Below are positions 18,042 through 26,426 of a stretch of 64,000 nt of DNA, one piece after another; positions within the stretch are counted from its first letter, which is position 1; each line of letters starts with the position of its first letter. Under the pieces are notes generated by a model. It searched no databases. It was not told the origin of the DNA and was given only the letters and a program-made list of their open reading frames with translations. A program made the translations under genes and the position numbers. The DNA comes from Bog-473 sp963777485 (GTDB lineage: Bacteria > Actinomycetota > Acidimicrobiia > Acidimicrobiales > RAAP-2). The stretch lies in NCBI GenBank assembly GCA_963777485.1, contig CAVZQP010000002.1, positions 806,001-870,000 on the forward strand, in the 5' to 3' direction.

Positions 18042-18875
18042 TTAGAAGTGGAAGCCGGGGTCGTGGATGGTCCCGCTCGCCACCAGCCGCACGTAGAGAT
18101 CGCTCAGCGCGACCACGCACAGGCTGATCCACGCGAAGAGCATGTGCCGCCCGTTCAGCGGCGTCACGAACTTCCACATCTTGTGGCGCACCGGGTGCTT
18201 GGCGAAGGAGCGGACCTGTCCGCCGCAGAAATGCCGGCAGGCATGGCACGACAACGAATACAGCCACAGGAACACAGCGTTGAAGCTCAGCACCAGCGCG
18301 CCGACACTGATGCCCCATCCCGCGCCCACGCCCGGCTGGCGGAACGCCAACACGGCGTCGTACGTCAAGATGCAGTTGAAGATCAGCAGCAGCCAGAAGA
18401 AGTACCGGTGGATGTTCTGCAGGATCAGCGGGAAGCGGGACTCTCCGCTGTAGCTCCCGTGCGCGTCGGCCACAGAGCACGCGGGCGGCGACCACCAGAA
18501 GGACCGGTAGTAGGCCTTGCGGTAGTAGTAACAGGTCAGCCGGAACCCGAGCGGGAAGATCAGGATCAGCAGCGCGGGGGAGTAGTTCCAGAACGGCAGC
18601 GTCCCGAATTGGTGGCTCCCCGCGACGCAGGAGTTTGCAATGCACGGCGAATAGAACGGCGAGATCAGGTCCCGGTTCAGCGCCGCGCCCGCGTAGTAGT
18701 CCTTCCCCACGAAGGCGGCCCACGTCGAGTAGACGACGAAGGCGGTCAGGACCGTGACGGTGACCACCGGCTGGACCCACCAGGTGTCCCGTCGCAAGGT
18801 GGCGACGTCGGGGCCGCCCCGTGTTCCCCCGAGGGCCACCGGCGTGGTTGATGCGCTCTCGACCGTCGTCGTCAC
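18042..18875 (-). CDS. sdhC: Succinate dehydrogenase membrane anchor, Sdh1 type, cysteine-rich
   Basis: This 277-residue membrane protein with about five transmembrane helices (near 35-55, 95-115, 152-172, 183-207 and 240-262) matches the Rv0249c-type anchor rather than the two-subunit cytochrome b556 type. It carries an unusual set of cysteines and histidines: FYSPCIANSCVAGSH, a Cys in RLTCYYY, PPACSVADAHG and SLSCHACRHFCGG. In mycobacterial Sdh1 a membrane-embedded Rieske-type 2Fe-2S centre has been reported, and such residues are natural ligand candidates. It is the first gene of the operon, divergent from a LysR gene. Confidence 0.88.
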   Translation of the reverse strand: MTTTVESASTTPVALGGTRGGPDVATLRRDTWWVQPVVTVTVLTAFVVYSTWAAFVGKDYYAGAALNRDLISPFYSPCIANSCVAGSHQFGTLPFWNYSPALLILIFPLGFRLTCYYYRKAYYRSFWWSPPACSVADAHGSYSGESRFPLILQNIHRYFFWLLLIFNCILTYDAVLAFRQPGVGAGWGISVGALVLSFNAVFLWLYSLSCHACRHFCGGQVRSFAKHPVRHKMWKFVTPLNGRHMLFAWISLCVVALSDLYVRLVASGTIHDPGFHF

Positions 18876-19035
18876 TCAGACCTCCTTGGTGGCCGGTCCC
18901 TCGATCGCGGCCGCCAAATCTATGCAGGCCGCTCCGCTGCGGCCCCGGGGGAGCGCCGCTCCAGGCCGCGCCCCGTCTCCGGCGAACCCTATGACCGCGC
19001 GCCCCGAACGTCAAAGACATAAAGAGCATCATCCT

Positions 19036-19054
19036 CAGAGCGATAGGCTCTGAA
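19036..19054. promoter_or_regulatory. Inverted repeat upstream of the LysR gene
   Basis: A perfect 7-base inverted repeat, TCAGAGC (19036-19042) and GCTCTGA (19048-19054) with spacer GATAG, ends eleven bases before the LysR start codon, in the divergent region with sdhC. Its place fits an autoregulatory LysR site, or a 5'-UTR hairpin. Confidence 0.45.
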
Positions 19055-19065
19055 TCGGACCCACC

Positions 19066-19959
19066 ATGCAGCTCCACCAACTCGCCTACGCCCTCGCCGT
19101 CGCCGAGGAGCAGAGCTTCACGAGGGCCGCCGCCCGCCTGCACCTGGCCCAGCCCAGCCTCAGCCGCCAGGTCCGCCTGCTCGAGAACGAGCTCGGCATC
19201 TCCCTCTTCAACCGGGGCCCCGGCCAGGGGCCGGTGACCCTCACCGCCGACGGCGAGACCCTGCTCCCGTTCATGCAACGGGTCCTGGCCGACGTCGAGG
19301 CCACCGGCGCCGAGGCGCGGGCCCTCTCGGGCATGGCCCGCGGCCGTCTCGCCGTCGGCGCCACCCCCAGCCTGATCACGAGCGCACTGGCGCCCGCCCT
19401 CGTCGAGTTCCACCGGAGCCATCCCGGCATCGACCTCTCGGTCCTCGAGGCCGGCTCGCACCAGCTGGTGCCTCAGGTCGCCACGGGCGAGGTCGACCTC
19501 GCGCTCGTCGTGCTGCCCGTTACCGACCCGCTCGTCGTCACCACGCCGCTCTTCGACGACCCGCTGGTCCTGGCCACCGCGCCCGACCATCCCTTCGCCG
19601 CCCGCCGCAGCCTCAGCGTCAAGGACCTCGACGGCCTCGACCTCGTCATGTTCCGCGAGGGGTACGACCTGCGCGTCGTCACCCTCGACGCCTGCCAGGC
19701 CGCGGGCGTCGAGCCGCATCTCGTGAGCGAGGGCGGCGAGATGGCGGGTGTCCTCTCCTTCGTCGCCGCCGGTCTCGGCGCGGCCGTCGTCCCCGCCATC
19801 GCGCTCCCGGGCGACGGCTCGCTCGCCGGCATCCCCTTCGCCGGACCAGAGCTCAGCCGCACCGTTGCGCTCGCCCAACGCGGCGACCGCACGCTCGCAC
19901 GCCCGGCGCGCGCCCTGGCCGATCAGCTCACCGCTCGTTACGCAGAAACCGCGCGTTGA
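19066..19959 (+). CDS. LysR-family transcriptional regulator
   Basis: This 297-residue regulator has the N-terminal winged HTH (MQLHQLAYALAVAEEQSFTRAAARL, HLAQPSLSRQVRLLENELG). The effector domain from residue 90 shows GRLAVGATPSLITSALAP, a family-typical first strand, and FVAAGLGAAVVPAIAL late in the domain. It is divergent from sdhCAB with 190 bases between, so control of succinate dehydrogenase is a plausible inference; effector unknown. The ATG at 19066 directly precedes the HTH. Confidence 0.93.
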   Translation: MQLHQLAYALAVAEEQSFTRAAARLHLAQPSLSRQVRLLENELGISLFNRGPGQGPVTLTADGETLLPFMQRVLADVEATGAEARALSGMARGRLAVGATPSLITSALAPALVEFHRSHPGIDLSVLEAGSHQLVPQVATGEVDLALVVLPVTDPLVVTTPLFDDPLVLATAPDHPFAARRSLSVKDLDGLDLVMFREGYDLRVVTLDACQAAGVEPHLVSEGGEMAGVLSFVAAGLGAAVVPAIALPGDGSLAGIPFAGPELSRTVALAQRGDRTLARPARALADQLTARYAETAR

Positions 19960-20007
19960 AAGGACGCAGGAGACCGCCCCGCGCCGCCGGACGCCGCGCC
20001 GGCGGGG

Positions 20008-20373
20008 TCAGTCGCCGCCCAACAGACCCCGCAGCCGCTCGACCTGTTCGGGCACGAGGTGCCACCACATCCACCGACCCCGCTTCTCCCCTTCGATCAG
20101 GCCGGCGTCGGCCAGGACCCGGGTGTGGTGCGAGATCGTCGGCTGGCTCTTGCCGAGGGGTCCTTCCAGGTTGCAACTGCACACCTCACCCTCGGCGGCC
20201 ACCATGGAGAGCAACCGCAACCGGACGGGATCACTGAGCGCTCCGAACACGCCCGCCAACTCTGCGGCGTCTTTCGCGCCCAGGGCACTCTCGGTGATGG
20301 GAACGCAGCAGACGGCTCCAGTGCCCGTCGCCCCTCTCCCGGTGCGCCTCGTGTTCATGGTCCGGCCTGCCAT
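20008..20373 (-). CDS. arsR: ArsR-family metalloregulatory repressor
   Basis: This 121-residue winged-helix repressor of the ArsR/SmtB family has LSDPVRLRLLSMVAAEG (near 45-61), GEVCSCNLEGPLGKSQPTISHHTRVLADAGLI and RGRWMWWHLVPE. The pair CSC in the first DNA-binding helix region, plus an N-terminal CC (GAVCCVPI), are candidate arsenite ligands. It is divergent from arsI-aquaporin-arsC and most likely represses that operon. The start may alternatively be the ATG at 20358. Confidence 0.92.
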   Translation of the reverse strand: MAGRTMNTRRTGRGATGTGAVCCVPITESALGAKDAAELAGVFGALSDPVRLRLLSMVAAEGEVCSCNLEGPLGKSQPTISHHTRVLADAGLIEGEKRGRWMWWHLVPEQVERLRGLLGGD

Positions 20374-20407
20374 GGCGCCTCCCGTGACCTCGACCCATTG
20401 ACAGCAG

Positions 20408-20446
20408 TCGATATGTAGTCCAGAATCATATATCGATTTCCATCAA
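20408..20446. promoter_or_regulatory. Candidate ArsR operator
   Basis: The arsR-arsI intergenic region, much more AT-rich than its surroundings, contains TCGATATG (20408-20415) facing CATATATCGA (20427-20436), followed by the imperfect palindrome ATCGATTTCCATCAAT. Position just before the arsI ribosome-binding site and the ATCAAT-type half-sites fit an ArsR box. Confidence 0.5.
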
Positions 20447-20461
20447 TGTAACGGAGTCCCC

Positions 20462-20935
20462 ATGTCCCGTGTGCAACTCGCCCTCAACGTGTCGGACCTC
20501 GACGCGGCCGTCGACTTCTACACGCAGCTCTTCGGGAGCCCGCCCGCGAAGGTGCGCCCGGGCTACGCCAACTTCGCCATCGCGGATCCGCCGCTCAAGC
20601 TCGTCCTCATCGAGCAGGCCGACAGCCGGGGCGCCGGCGTCGGCGGCGCCCTGAACCACCTGGGCGTCGAAGTGGACGAGCCCGACGAGGTGGCCCGGGC
20701 CAGCGCCCGCCTTTCCGGTGAGGGCCTCGACACGCTCGACCAGCAGGAGACGACCTGCTGTTACGCAGTGCAGGACAAGGTCTGGGTCGAGGACCCCGAC
20801 GCCACGCCCTGGGAGATCTACACCGTCCTGGCCGACGCACCGCCCGAAACCGGTCTCGCCGGCGACGGGACGTGCTGCGCGCAGGACGAGGCCGGCGCAG
20901 CCACCGGGGCCGTCGCCGCCGGGAACTGTTGCTGA
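20462..20935 (+). CDS. arsI: ArsI/CadI-family VOC protein, probable C-As lyase
   Basis: This 157-residue vicinal-oxygen-chelate protein shows the residue set described for ArsI: Gln5, His66 and Glu118 as Fe(II) ligands, and the Cys99-Cys100 pair for trivalent organoarsenical binding (ETTCCYAVQDKVWVEDP). The C-terminus has two further cysteine pairs (TCC, NCC). ArsI cleaves methyl or phenyl arsenicals using oxygen; the related CadI is a cadmium-induced protein of unknown activity. The first gene of the operon, 88 bases from divergent arsR. The presence of all ligand residues favours ArsI. Confidence 0.85.
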   Translation: MSRVQLALNVSDLDAAVDFYTQLFGSPPAKVRPGYANFAIADPPLKLVLIEQADSRGAGVGGALNHLGVEVDEPDEVARASARLSGEGLDTLDQQETTCCYAVQDKVWVEDPDATPWEIYTVLADAPPETGLAGDGTCCAQDEAGAATGAVAAGNCC

Positions 20936-20969
20936 GCACCTTCCCCGCGGCCGGGATCCACGACGCACC

Positions 20970-21743
20970 ATGAACGACGTCGTCCTGTGGCGCCGGCTGC
21001 TCGCCGAGTTCGTGGGCAGCGCGTTTCTGGCCGCGCTCGTCATCGGCTCGGGCATCGCCGCGCAGCAACTCTCGCCCGGCAACACCGGCCTCCAGCTCTT
21101 CGAGAACGCGGCTGCGACCGCGGCCGGCCTCTACGCCATCATCTTGATGTTCGGGCCCGTTTCGGGCGGCCATTTCAACCCGGTCGTGTCCTTCGTCGAC
21201 GCCGGCTTCGGCGGTCTCTCGTGGAAAGACGCCGCGGCCTACCTTCCAGCGCAGACGGCGGGCTGCGTCAGCGGCGCAGTGCTCGCCAACCTGATGTTCT
21301 CCAAGGCCGCGTTCGAGCTCTCCACCAAACACCGGGCGTCGGCTGCCCACTTCCTGTCCGAAGTCATCGCGACGCTCGGCCTGCTGCTCGTGATCTTCGC
21401 CCTGGCCCGCTCCGGTCGATCGAGGTCGGCGCCGGCTGCGGTCGGTGCCTATATCGGCGCGGCGTACTTCTTCACCAGCTCGACCAGCTTCGCCAACCCC
21501 GCCATCACAGTCGGCCGCATGTTCTCCAATACGTTCGCCGGGATCGCCCCGTCATCGGCGCCGTCGTTCATCGCCGCGCAGGTGGTCGGCGGCGTCGTTG
21601 CCTACGCGCTGATCCGGACGCTCTACCCCGGTGTCACACCAGACGAGGCGGCGGACATCCTCGTCCCTCACCTCCGGGGCGAGGACGACCCCGAAACCGA
21701 GCGCTACGAAGCGACCCGTCCGACGGGGCCGAGCAATCCATGA
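20970..21743 (+). CDS. aqpS: MIP/aquaporin-family channel in an ars operon (AqpS-like)
   Basis: This 257-residue membrane channel with six transmembrane helices has the two half-helix motifs, GGHFNPVVS (NPV in place of the first NPA) and SFANPAITVGRMFSNTFAGI (NPA). In Sinorhizobium meliloti an aquaporin, AqpS, replaces the ArsB pump and lets arsenite, made by ArsC, leave down its gradient. Here the gene sits between arsI and arsC and no ArsB/Acr3 gene is in the window, so the same role is inferred. Its stop overlaps the arsC start (ATGA). Confidence 0.88.
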   Translation: MNDVVLWRRLLAEFVGSAFLAALVIGSGIAAQQLSPGNTGLQLFENAAATAAGLYAIILMFGPVSGGHFNPVVSFVDAGFGGLSWKDAAAYLPAQTAGCVSGAVLANLMFSKAAFELSTKHRASAAHFLSEVIATLGLLLVIFALARSGRSRSAPAAVGAYIGAAYFFTSSTSFANPAITVGRMFSNTFAGIAPSSAPSFIAAQVVGGVVAYALIRTLYPGVTPDEAADILVPHLRGEDDPETERYEATRPTGPSNP

Positions 21744-22180
21744 CCGGCGCGGACGACACCATGGCAGCGCCGTCGACGACGCGGGCGGTCCTGTTCCTGT
21801 GCATCCACAATGCGGGTCGCTCCCAGATGGCCCTCGGCTGGCTCCGCCATCTGGGCGGCGACAGGGTCACGGGGTATTCAGGCGGGTCCGAGCCCAAGTC
21901 CGAGATCAACAAGGTTGTGGTCGCCGCCATGGCCGAGGTCGGGATCGACATCTCGGGCGAGTCGCCGAAGCCCTGGACCTACGAGGTCCTGGACGCGGTG
22001 GACGTCGTCGTGACCATGGGCTGCGGCGACGCGTGCCCCGTCATCCCGGGCAAGCGCTATGAAGACTGGGAGATCGCCGATCCGGCGGACAGACCGCTCG
22101 GCGACGTGCGGCCGATCCGGGACGAAATCGAAACGCGGGTGCGAGATCTGCTCCATCGACTGGACGTCGAGGTCGTCTAG
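21740..22180 (+). CDS. arsC: Arsenate reductase, low-molecular-weight phosphatase type
   Basis: This 146-residue protein has the phosphatase P-loop LCIHNAGRSQ, with nucleophilic Cys21 and Arg27 (C-x5-R). Later are the redox cysteines of MGCGDACPVIPGKRYEDWEIADPAD, as in thioredoxin- or mycothiol-coupled arsenate reductases. It reduces arsenate to arsenite for export. The ATG overlaps the aquaporin stop by four bases. It ends the arsI-aqp-arsC operon. Confidence 0.94.
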   Translation: MTGADDTMAAPSTTRAVLFLCIHNAGRSQMALGWLRHLGGDRVTGYSGGSEPKSEINKVVVAAMAEVGIDISGESPKPWTYEVLDAVDVVVTMGCGDACPVIPGKRYEDWEIADPADRPLGDVRPIRDEIETRVRDLLHRLDVEVV

Positions 22181-22307
22181 CTCCGTCAAGCCCCACGGAC
22201 GGCGCAAGCCGGGGGTACCACACCCCGACACGCCACCCCACCGACGGAGGCCGACACGCCGACACGCCGCCGCGCCGCCGAACAGGTTCGGGGTTTAGGC
22301 TTCGACC

Positions 22308-23783
22308 ATGCCTGGCCCTTCCTCCTTCGATCCTTCCGCGACACCGCCCCCGGGCGGAATGAAACCGCCGAGCCACCTTCCGACCGCCCTGGCCGACCTG
22401 CGCGCCTCGGGCTGGGAGTCGGTCTCGGTCGCCGACGAGATGCGCCGCAATACGCAGAAGGCGATCGCGGCGGGCGCCTCGCTCACACCCGGCATCCTCG
22501 GCTTCGACGAGACGGTCGTGCCCCAACTGGAGAACGCCATCCTCGCCGGGCACGACATCATCCTCCTGGGCGAGCGGGGCCAGGCCAAGACACGCGTCAT
22601 CCGTTCGCTGGTCGGGCTTCTCGACGAGTGGATGCCCATCGTCGACGGCTCCGAGATCAACGACGACCCCTACAACCCGGTCTCTCGTTTCGCGCTCGAC
22701 CGCGTCGACGAGCTCGGTGAAGCCACGCCGATCACCTGGGTCCACCGCTCGCAACGCTACGGCGAGAAGCTGGCGACGCCCGACACCTCCATCGCCGACC
22801 TCATCGGCGAGGTCGACCCGATCAAGATCGCCGAAGGCCGCTACCTCAGCGACGAGCTGGCGCTGCACTACGGCCTCATCCCACGCGTCAACCGCGGCAT
22901 CTTCGCGATCAACGAGCTGCCCGACCTCTCCGAGCGCATCCAGGTCGGCCTGCTCAACATCCTCGAGGAGCGCGACGTCCAGATCCGGGGCCACCGCATC
23001 CGCCTGCCCCTCGACGTCATGCTCGTCGCCACGGCCAACCCCGAGGACTACACGAACCGCGGCCGCATCATCACGCCGCTGAAGGACCGCTTCGGCGCGC
23101 AGATCCGCACGCACTATCCCTTCGAGACCATGACCGAGGTCAAGATCATGGAGGCCGAGGCGGAGCTGCCGCAGGCCGGCGTCCCGGTCACCGTCCCGCC
23201 CTTCATGAAGGAGATCGTGTCCGAGGTCAGCCAGCTGGCCCGACGCAGCACGCACCTGAACCAGCGCAGCGGCGTCAGCGTCCGCCTCTCCATCGCCAAC
23301 TACGAGACACTGGTCGCCTCGTCCGTCCGCCGCGCGCTCCGTACCGGCGAGCCGGTGGCCGTCCCCCGGGTCAGCGACCTCTCGGCGCTCGTACCCTCGA
23401 CCCAGGGGAAGATCGAGGTCGAGGCCATGGAGGAGGGCCACGAGGACGAGGTGGTGGCCCAGCTGGTCGCCGCGGCCACGCTGTCCGTCTTCCGCCGGCG
23501 CGTCACCCTCGACGACCCCCAGTCGATCGTCGGCGCCTTCCACGACCAGGTAGTCGTGCACGTCGGCGACGACATGCCGAGTGCGGCCTACCTGTCGGTG
23601 CTCGCCGACATGCCCGAGCTCGAGCCGCCCACCCGGAAGCTGGCCGGCCCCGAGGCCGCCGAGGCGGAGTCGCCCGCGCTGATGGCGAGCGCGCTCGAGT
23701 TCCTCCTCGAGGGCCTGCACCTGACCAAGCGGCTGAACAAGGACGCCTCGGGCGCCCGCGCGCTCTATCGCGGCCGGAAGTAA
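22308..23783 (+). CDS. MoxR/Mg-chelatase-like AAA+ ATPase
   Basis: This 491-residue AAA+ ATPase has Walker A GERGQAKT (near 87-94), Walker B GIFAINELPDL (near 203, Asn in place of the usual second acidic residue before Glu), sensor LVATANPEDYTNRGRIITPL and the arginine finger region KDRFGAQI. It resembles the magnesium-chelatase-subunit-I/MoxR class, which works with a VWA partner as a chaperone or metal-insertion machine. The VWA partner follows eight bases after the stop. The target of the pair is unknown. Confidence 0.88.
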   Translation: MPGPSSFDPSATPPPGGMKPPSHLPTALADLRASGWESVSVADEMRRNTQKAIAAGASLTPGILGFDETVVPQLENAILAGHDIILLGERGQAKTRVIRSLVGLLDEWMPIVDGSEINDDPYNPVSRFALDRVDELGEATPITWVHRSQRYGEKLATPDTSIADLIGEVDPIKIAEGRYLSDELALHYGLIPRVNRGIFAINELPDLSERIQVGLLNILEERDVQIRGHRIRLPLDVMLVATANPEDYTNRGRIITPLKDRFGAQIRTHYPFETMTEVKIMEAEAELPQAGVPVTVPPFMKEIVSEVSQLARRSTHLNQRSGVSVRLSIANYETLVASSVRRALRTGEPVAVPRVSDLSALVPSTQGKIEVEAMEEGHEDEVVAQLVAAATLSVFRRRVTLDDPQSIVGAFHDQVVVHVGDDMPSAAYLSVLADMPELEPPTRKLAGPEAAEAESPALMASALEFLLEGLHLTKRLNKDASGARALYRGRK

Positions 23784-23791
23784 CAGACGAC

Positions 23792-25801
23792 ATGGGCGGC
23801 ACCCGCTACGACTACTCGGAATGGGACGGCACCCAGAACTTCGCCGACCTCGATCCCGACGACCTCCTCGCGGGCCTGACCGACGACCTCCTGGCCGGCG
23901 GTGACCTCGACGACGCGCTCCGGCGCCTGCTGCGCAGCGGCTTCCGTACCGCCGACGGTGACCAGGTCCAGGGACTGCGGGACCTCCTCGAGCAACTCCG
24001 GAGGCGCCGCCAGGAGATGCTGGCGGAGGGCGACCCCGACGGCCGCATGGCCGAGCTCTCCCAACGCCTCGACGAGATCGAACAGGACGAGCGCGCCGCG
24101 ATCGACGACCTCGTCGACGAGGCAGCCGGGTCCAACGACGAACGGCGCCAGCAGGTGACCGACGACGTCGCCACCGAGCGGCGCATGGCGCTCGATCTCC
24201 AACCCGACGACCCCGCGGGCCGTATCCAGTCGATGCAGCACTACGAGTTCGTCTCGAGCGAGGCGCGCGAGAAGTTCGAAGAGCTCGTCGAGGAGCTCCG
24301 CAAGGAGATGGCCGACACGTTCTTCGAGGGAGCGTCCGAAGCGCTCTCCAGCATGGACGCCGAGCAGATGGCGCGCATGCGCGACGCCTACGACGCGCTC
24401 AACCGCATGCTCGAACAGCGTGAGGCCGGCGAGGACATCGATCCGAGCTTCGAGGACTTCATGGAGAAGTTCGGCGACATGTTCCCGGGCAACCCGCAGA
24501 ACCTCGACGAGTTGCTCGAGCAGCTGGCCGAGCGCATGGCCGCCGCGCAGGCCGTGTGGAACTCACTCAGCCCCGAGCAGCAGGCCCAGCTGCGCCAGCT
24601 GATGGAGGCCGTGCTCGAGGACATGGACCTGCGCTGGCAGGTCGACCGCCTGGCCCAGAACCTCCAGAACGCGTTCCCCGACGCGGGATGGCAACGCTCC
24701 TACGAGTTCCAGGGCGACGGTCCCATGTCGATGGACCGGGCCACCGACCTCGCCACTCAGCTCGGCCAGCTCGACCGGATGGAGGAGGTGCTCCAGTCCG
24801 CCTCCACCCCGGCCGCCCTCGGCGAGATCGACCTCGATCAGGTCAAGCAGCACATGGGAGAGGACGCCGCACGCGCCCTCGACCGACTGGCGAACCTCAC
24901 CAAGTCGCTCGCCGACGCCGGCCTCATCGAGCAGCACGGCGGCCAGATCGAGCTGACGCCTCGCGGCGTCCGACGACTCGGCCAGAAGGCGCTCGCCGAC
25001 CTCTTCGGCCAGATCAACAAGGACCGCATCGGCGACCACTCCGCGCTGAGAACCGGCAGCGGCCACGACCGCGAGGAGACGACCAAGGCGTACGAGTACG
25101 GCGACCCCCTCAACCTGCACCTGTCCACGACGGTGCACAACGCAGTCCGTCGCAGCGGTTCGGGCATCCCCGTCCGGCTCAAGCCCGAAGACTTCGAGGT
25201 CGTCGAGGTCGAGGCCCTCTCCCGTTCGGCCACCGTCCTCTGCCTCGACCTCTCCATGTCGATGCCGATGCGCGACAATTTCGTGCCCGCCAAGCGCATG
25301 GCGATGGCGCTCCAGACCCTCATCTCGTCGAAATTCCCAAGGGACTTCCTCGGCATCGTGGGCTTCTCGGAGGTCGCCCGCGAGATACGCCCGGAAGAGA
25401 TCCCGACGGCCATGTGGGACTACGTCTACGGCACCAACCTGCAGCACGCGCTGTCGCTGTCGCGGCGCATGCTGGCGCACCAACACGGGACCAAACAGAT
25501 CATCGTGGTGACCGACGGCGAACCGACGGCGCACATCGACGACGCCGGCGAGGTCTGGTTCAACTACCCGCCCATCCCCGAGACACTGCGCCGCACCATG
25601 GCCGAGGTCATTCGTTGCACGCGCGCAGGCATCGTGATCAACACGTTCGCGCTCGACCTCCAGCGCACCCACTACCCGTTCGTCGAGCAGATCGCCCGGG
25701 TCAACGGCGGCCGCACCTTCTACACGACGCCCGACGCGCTCGGTGGCTACGTGCTGGTCGACTTCCTCCAGCACCGACGCGTCCTTCGCCCCGCCGGCTG
25801 A
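23792..25801 (+). CDS. VWA-domain partner of the MoxR-like ATPase
   Basis: This large 669-residue protein has an acidic, helix-rich N-terminal two-thirds and a C-terminal von Willebrand A domain. The MIDAS motif is DLSMS near residue 485 (TVLCLDLSMSMPM); the second acidic element lies in VVTDGEPTAH. A winged-helix-like segment (QIELTPRGVRRLGQKALADLF) lies near 390. Charged coiled-coil-like stretches occupy residues 60-260. It forms a two-gene operon with the preceding AAA+ ATPase, the standard MoxR-VWA arrangement. Confidence 0.88.
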   Translation: MGGTRYDYSEWDGTQNFADLDPDDLLAGLTDDLLAGGDLDDALRRLLRSGFRTADGDQVQGLRDLLEQLRRRRQEMLAEGDPDGRMAELSQRLDEIEQDERAAIDDLVDEAAGSNDERRQQVTDDVATERRMALDLQPDDPAGRIQSMQHYEFVSSEAREKFEELVEELRKEMADTFFEGASEALSSMDAEQMARMRDAYDALNRMLEQREAGEDIDPSFEDFMEKFGDMFPGNPQNLDELLEQLAERMAAAQAVWNSLSPEQQAQLRQLMEAVLEDMDLRWQVDRLAQNLQNAFPDAGWQRSYEFQGDGPMSMDRATDLATQLGQLDRMEEVLQSASTPAALGEIDLDQVKQHMGEDAARALDRLANLTKSLADAGLIEQHGGQIELTPRGVRRLGQKALADLFGQINKDRIGDHSALRTGSGHDREETTKAYEYGDPLNLHLSTTVHNAVRRSGSGIPVRLKPEDFEVVEVEALSRSATVLCLDLSMSMPMRDNFVPAKRMAMALQTLISSKFPRDFLGIVGFSEVAREIRPEEIPTAMWDYVYGTNLQHALSLSRRMLAHQHGTKQIIVVTDGEPTAHIDDAGEVWFNYPPIPETLRRTMAEVIRCTRAGIVINTFALDLQRTHYPFVEQIARVNGGRTFYTTPDALGGYVLVDFLQHRRVLRPAG

Positions 25802-26138
25802 CCGTCCGCCCTGCGGGCAGCGACCGAGCGTTACCGCCGGGCCCGTGACGGCGGCGGCACCCCCGTTCCGCCCCTTCTGACCTGCCCGTGCCTGGCCGAA
25901 GTCGCGGTATGACCGCGTCGAACGACCGCTGGACGCACTATTTGCACCTCAGATGGCCCCGCATATGGGGGTTCCGCGCAGTTATCCACACCCATCCGAG
26001 CAGGGGGAATTCACGTTTTTTGCCCTCGGGGGAATTAGGGCCTTGCGCCGTCGTGCCTGGGCGGTCAAAGATGTTGCTTACATCGCTGTAACTACAACGG
26101 TGCTACCTCAGGCGAAAAATGAAGGGGGGCGAACCAAA
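25802..26138. promoter_or_regulatory. Long leader of the first whiB gene
   Basis: No gene is seen in these 337 bases. They become notably AT-richer to the right. A perfect consensus DnaA box TTATCCACA stands alone at 25982-25990. Near 26070-26095 the stretch TTGCTTACATCGCTGTAACTAC looks like a promoter region (given as TTGCTTAC and TGTAACTAC). A run of six G at 26124-26129 is the ribosome-binding site of the whiB gene. Confidence 0.45.
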
Positions 26139-26426
26139 GTGCCGATGGACATCATCACCACGCTCTACGGTCGCCAGGAACGAAGCTGGCAGCTACAGGC
26201 GAACTGCATGGGCGTCGACCCGGACCTGTTCTTTCCCGAGCGGGGCGCGTCGACCCGTGAGGCCAAGGAGGTCTGCCGGGGCTGTGTGGTCCGGGAGGAC
26301 TGCCTCGAGTACGCCCTGGCGAATGGCGAGAAGTTCGGTATCTGGGGCGGTATGAGCGAGCGCGAGCGGCGCCGCTTGCGTCGTGCGCGGGCGCTGGCCC
26401 GGCGCGACATCGCAAGCGCCTCCTAG
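26139..26426 (+). CDS. WhiB-family iron-sulfur transcription factor (first copy)
   Basis: This 95-residue Wbl protein has four cysteine ligands for a 4Fe-4S cluster at Cys23, Cys46, Cys49 and Cys55 (ANCMG; VCRGCVVREDC), then GIWGGMSERERRRLRRARA, the family turn and basic tail. GTG at 26139 is chosen because the G-run lies nine bases upstream; the ATG at 26145 is a possible alternative. WhiB proteins act with the primary sigma factor in actinobacterial development and redox responses. The stop overlaps that of the convergent formiminotransferase-like gene. Confidence 0.93.
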   Translation: MPMDIITTLYGRQERSWQLQANCMGVDPDLFFPERGASTREAKEVCRGCVVREDCLEYALANGEKFGIWGGMSERERRRLRRARALARRDIASAS

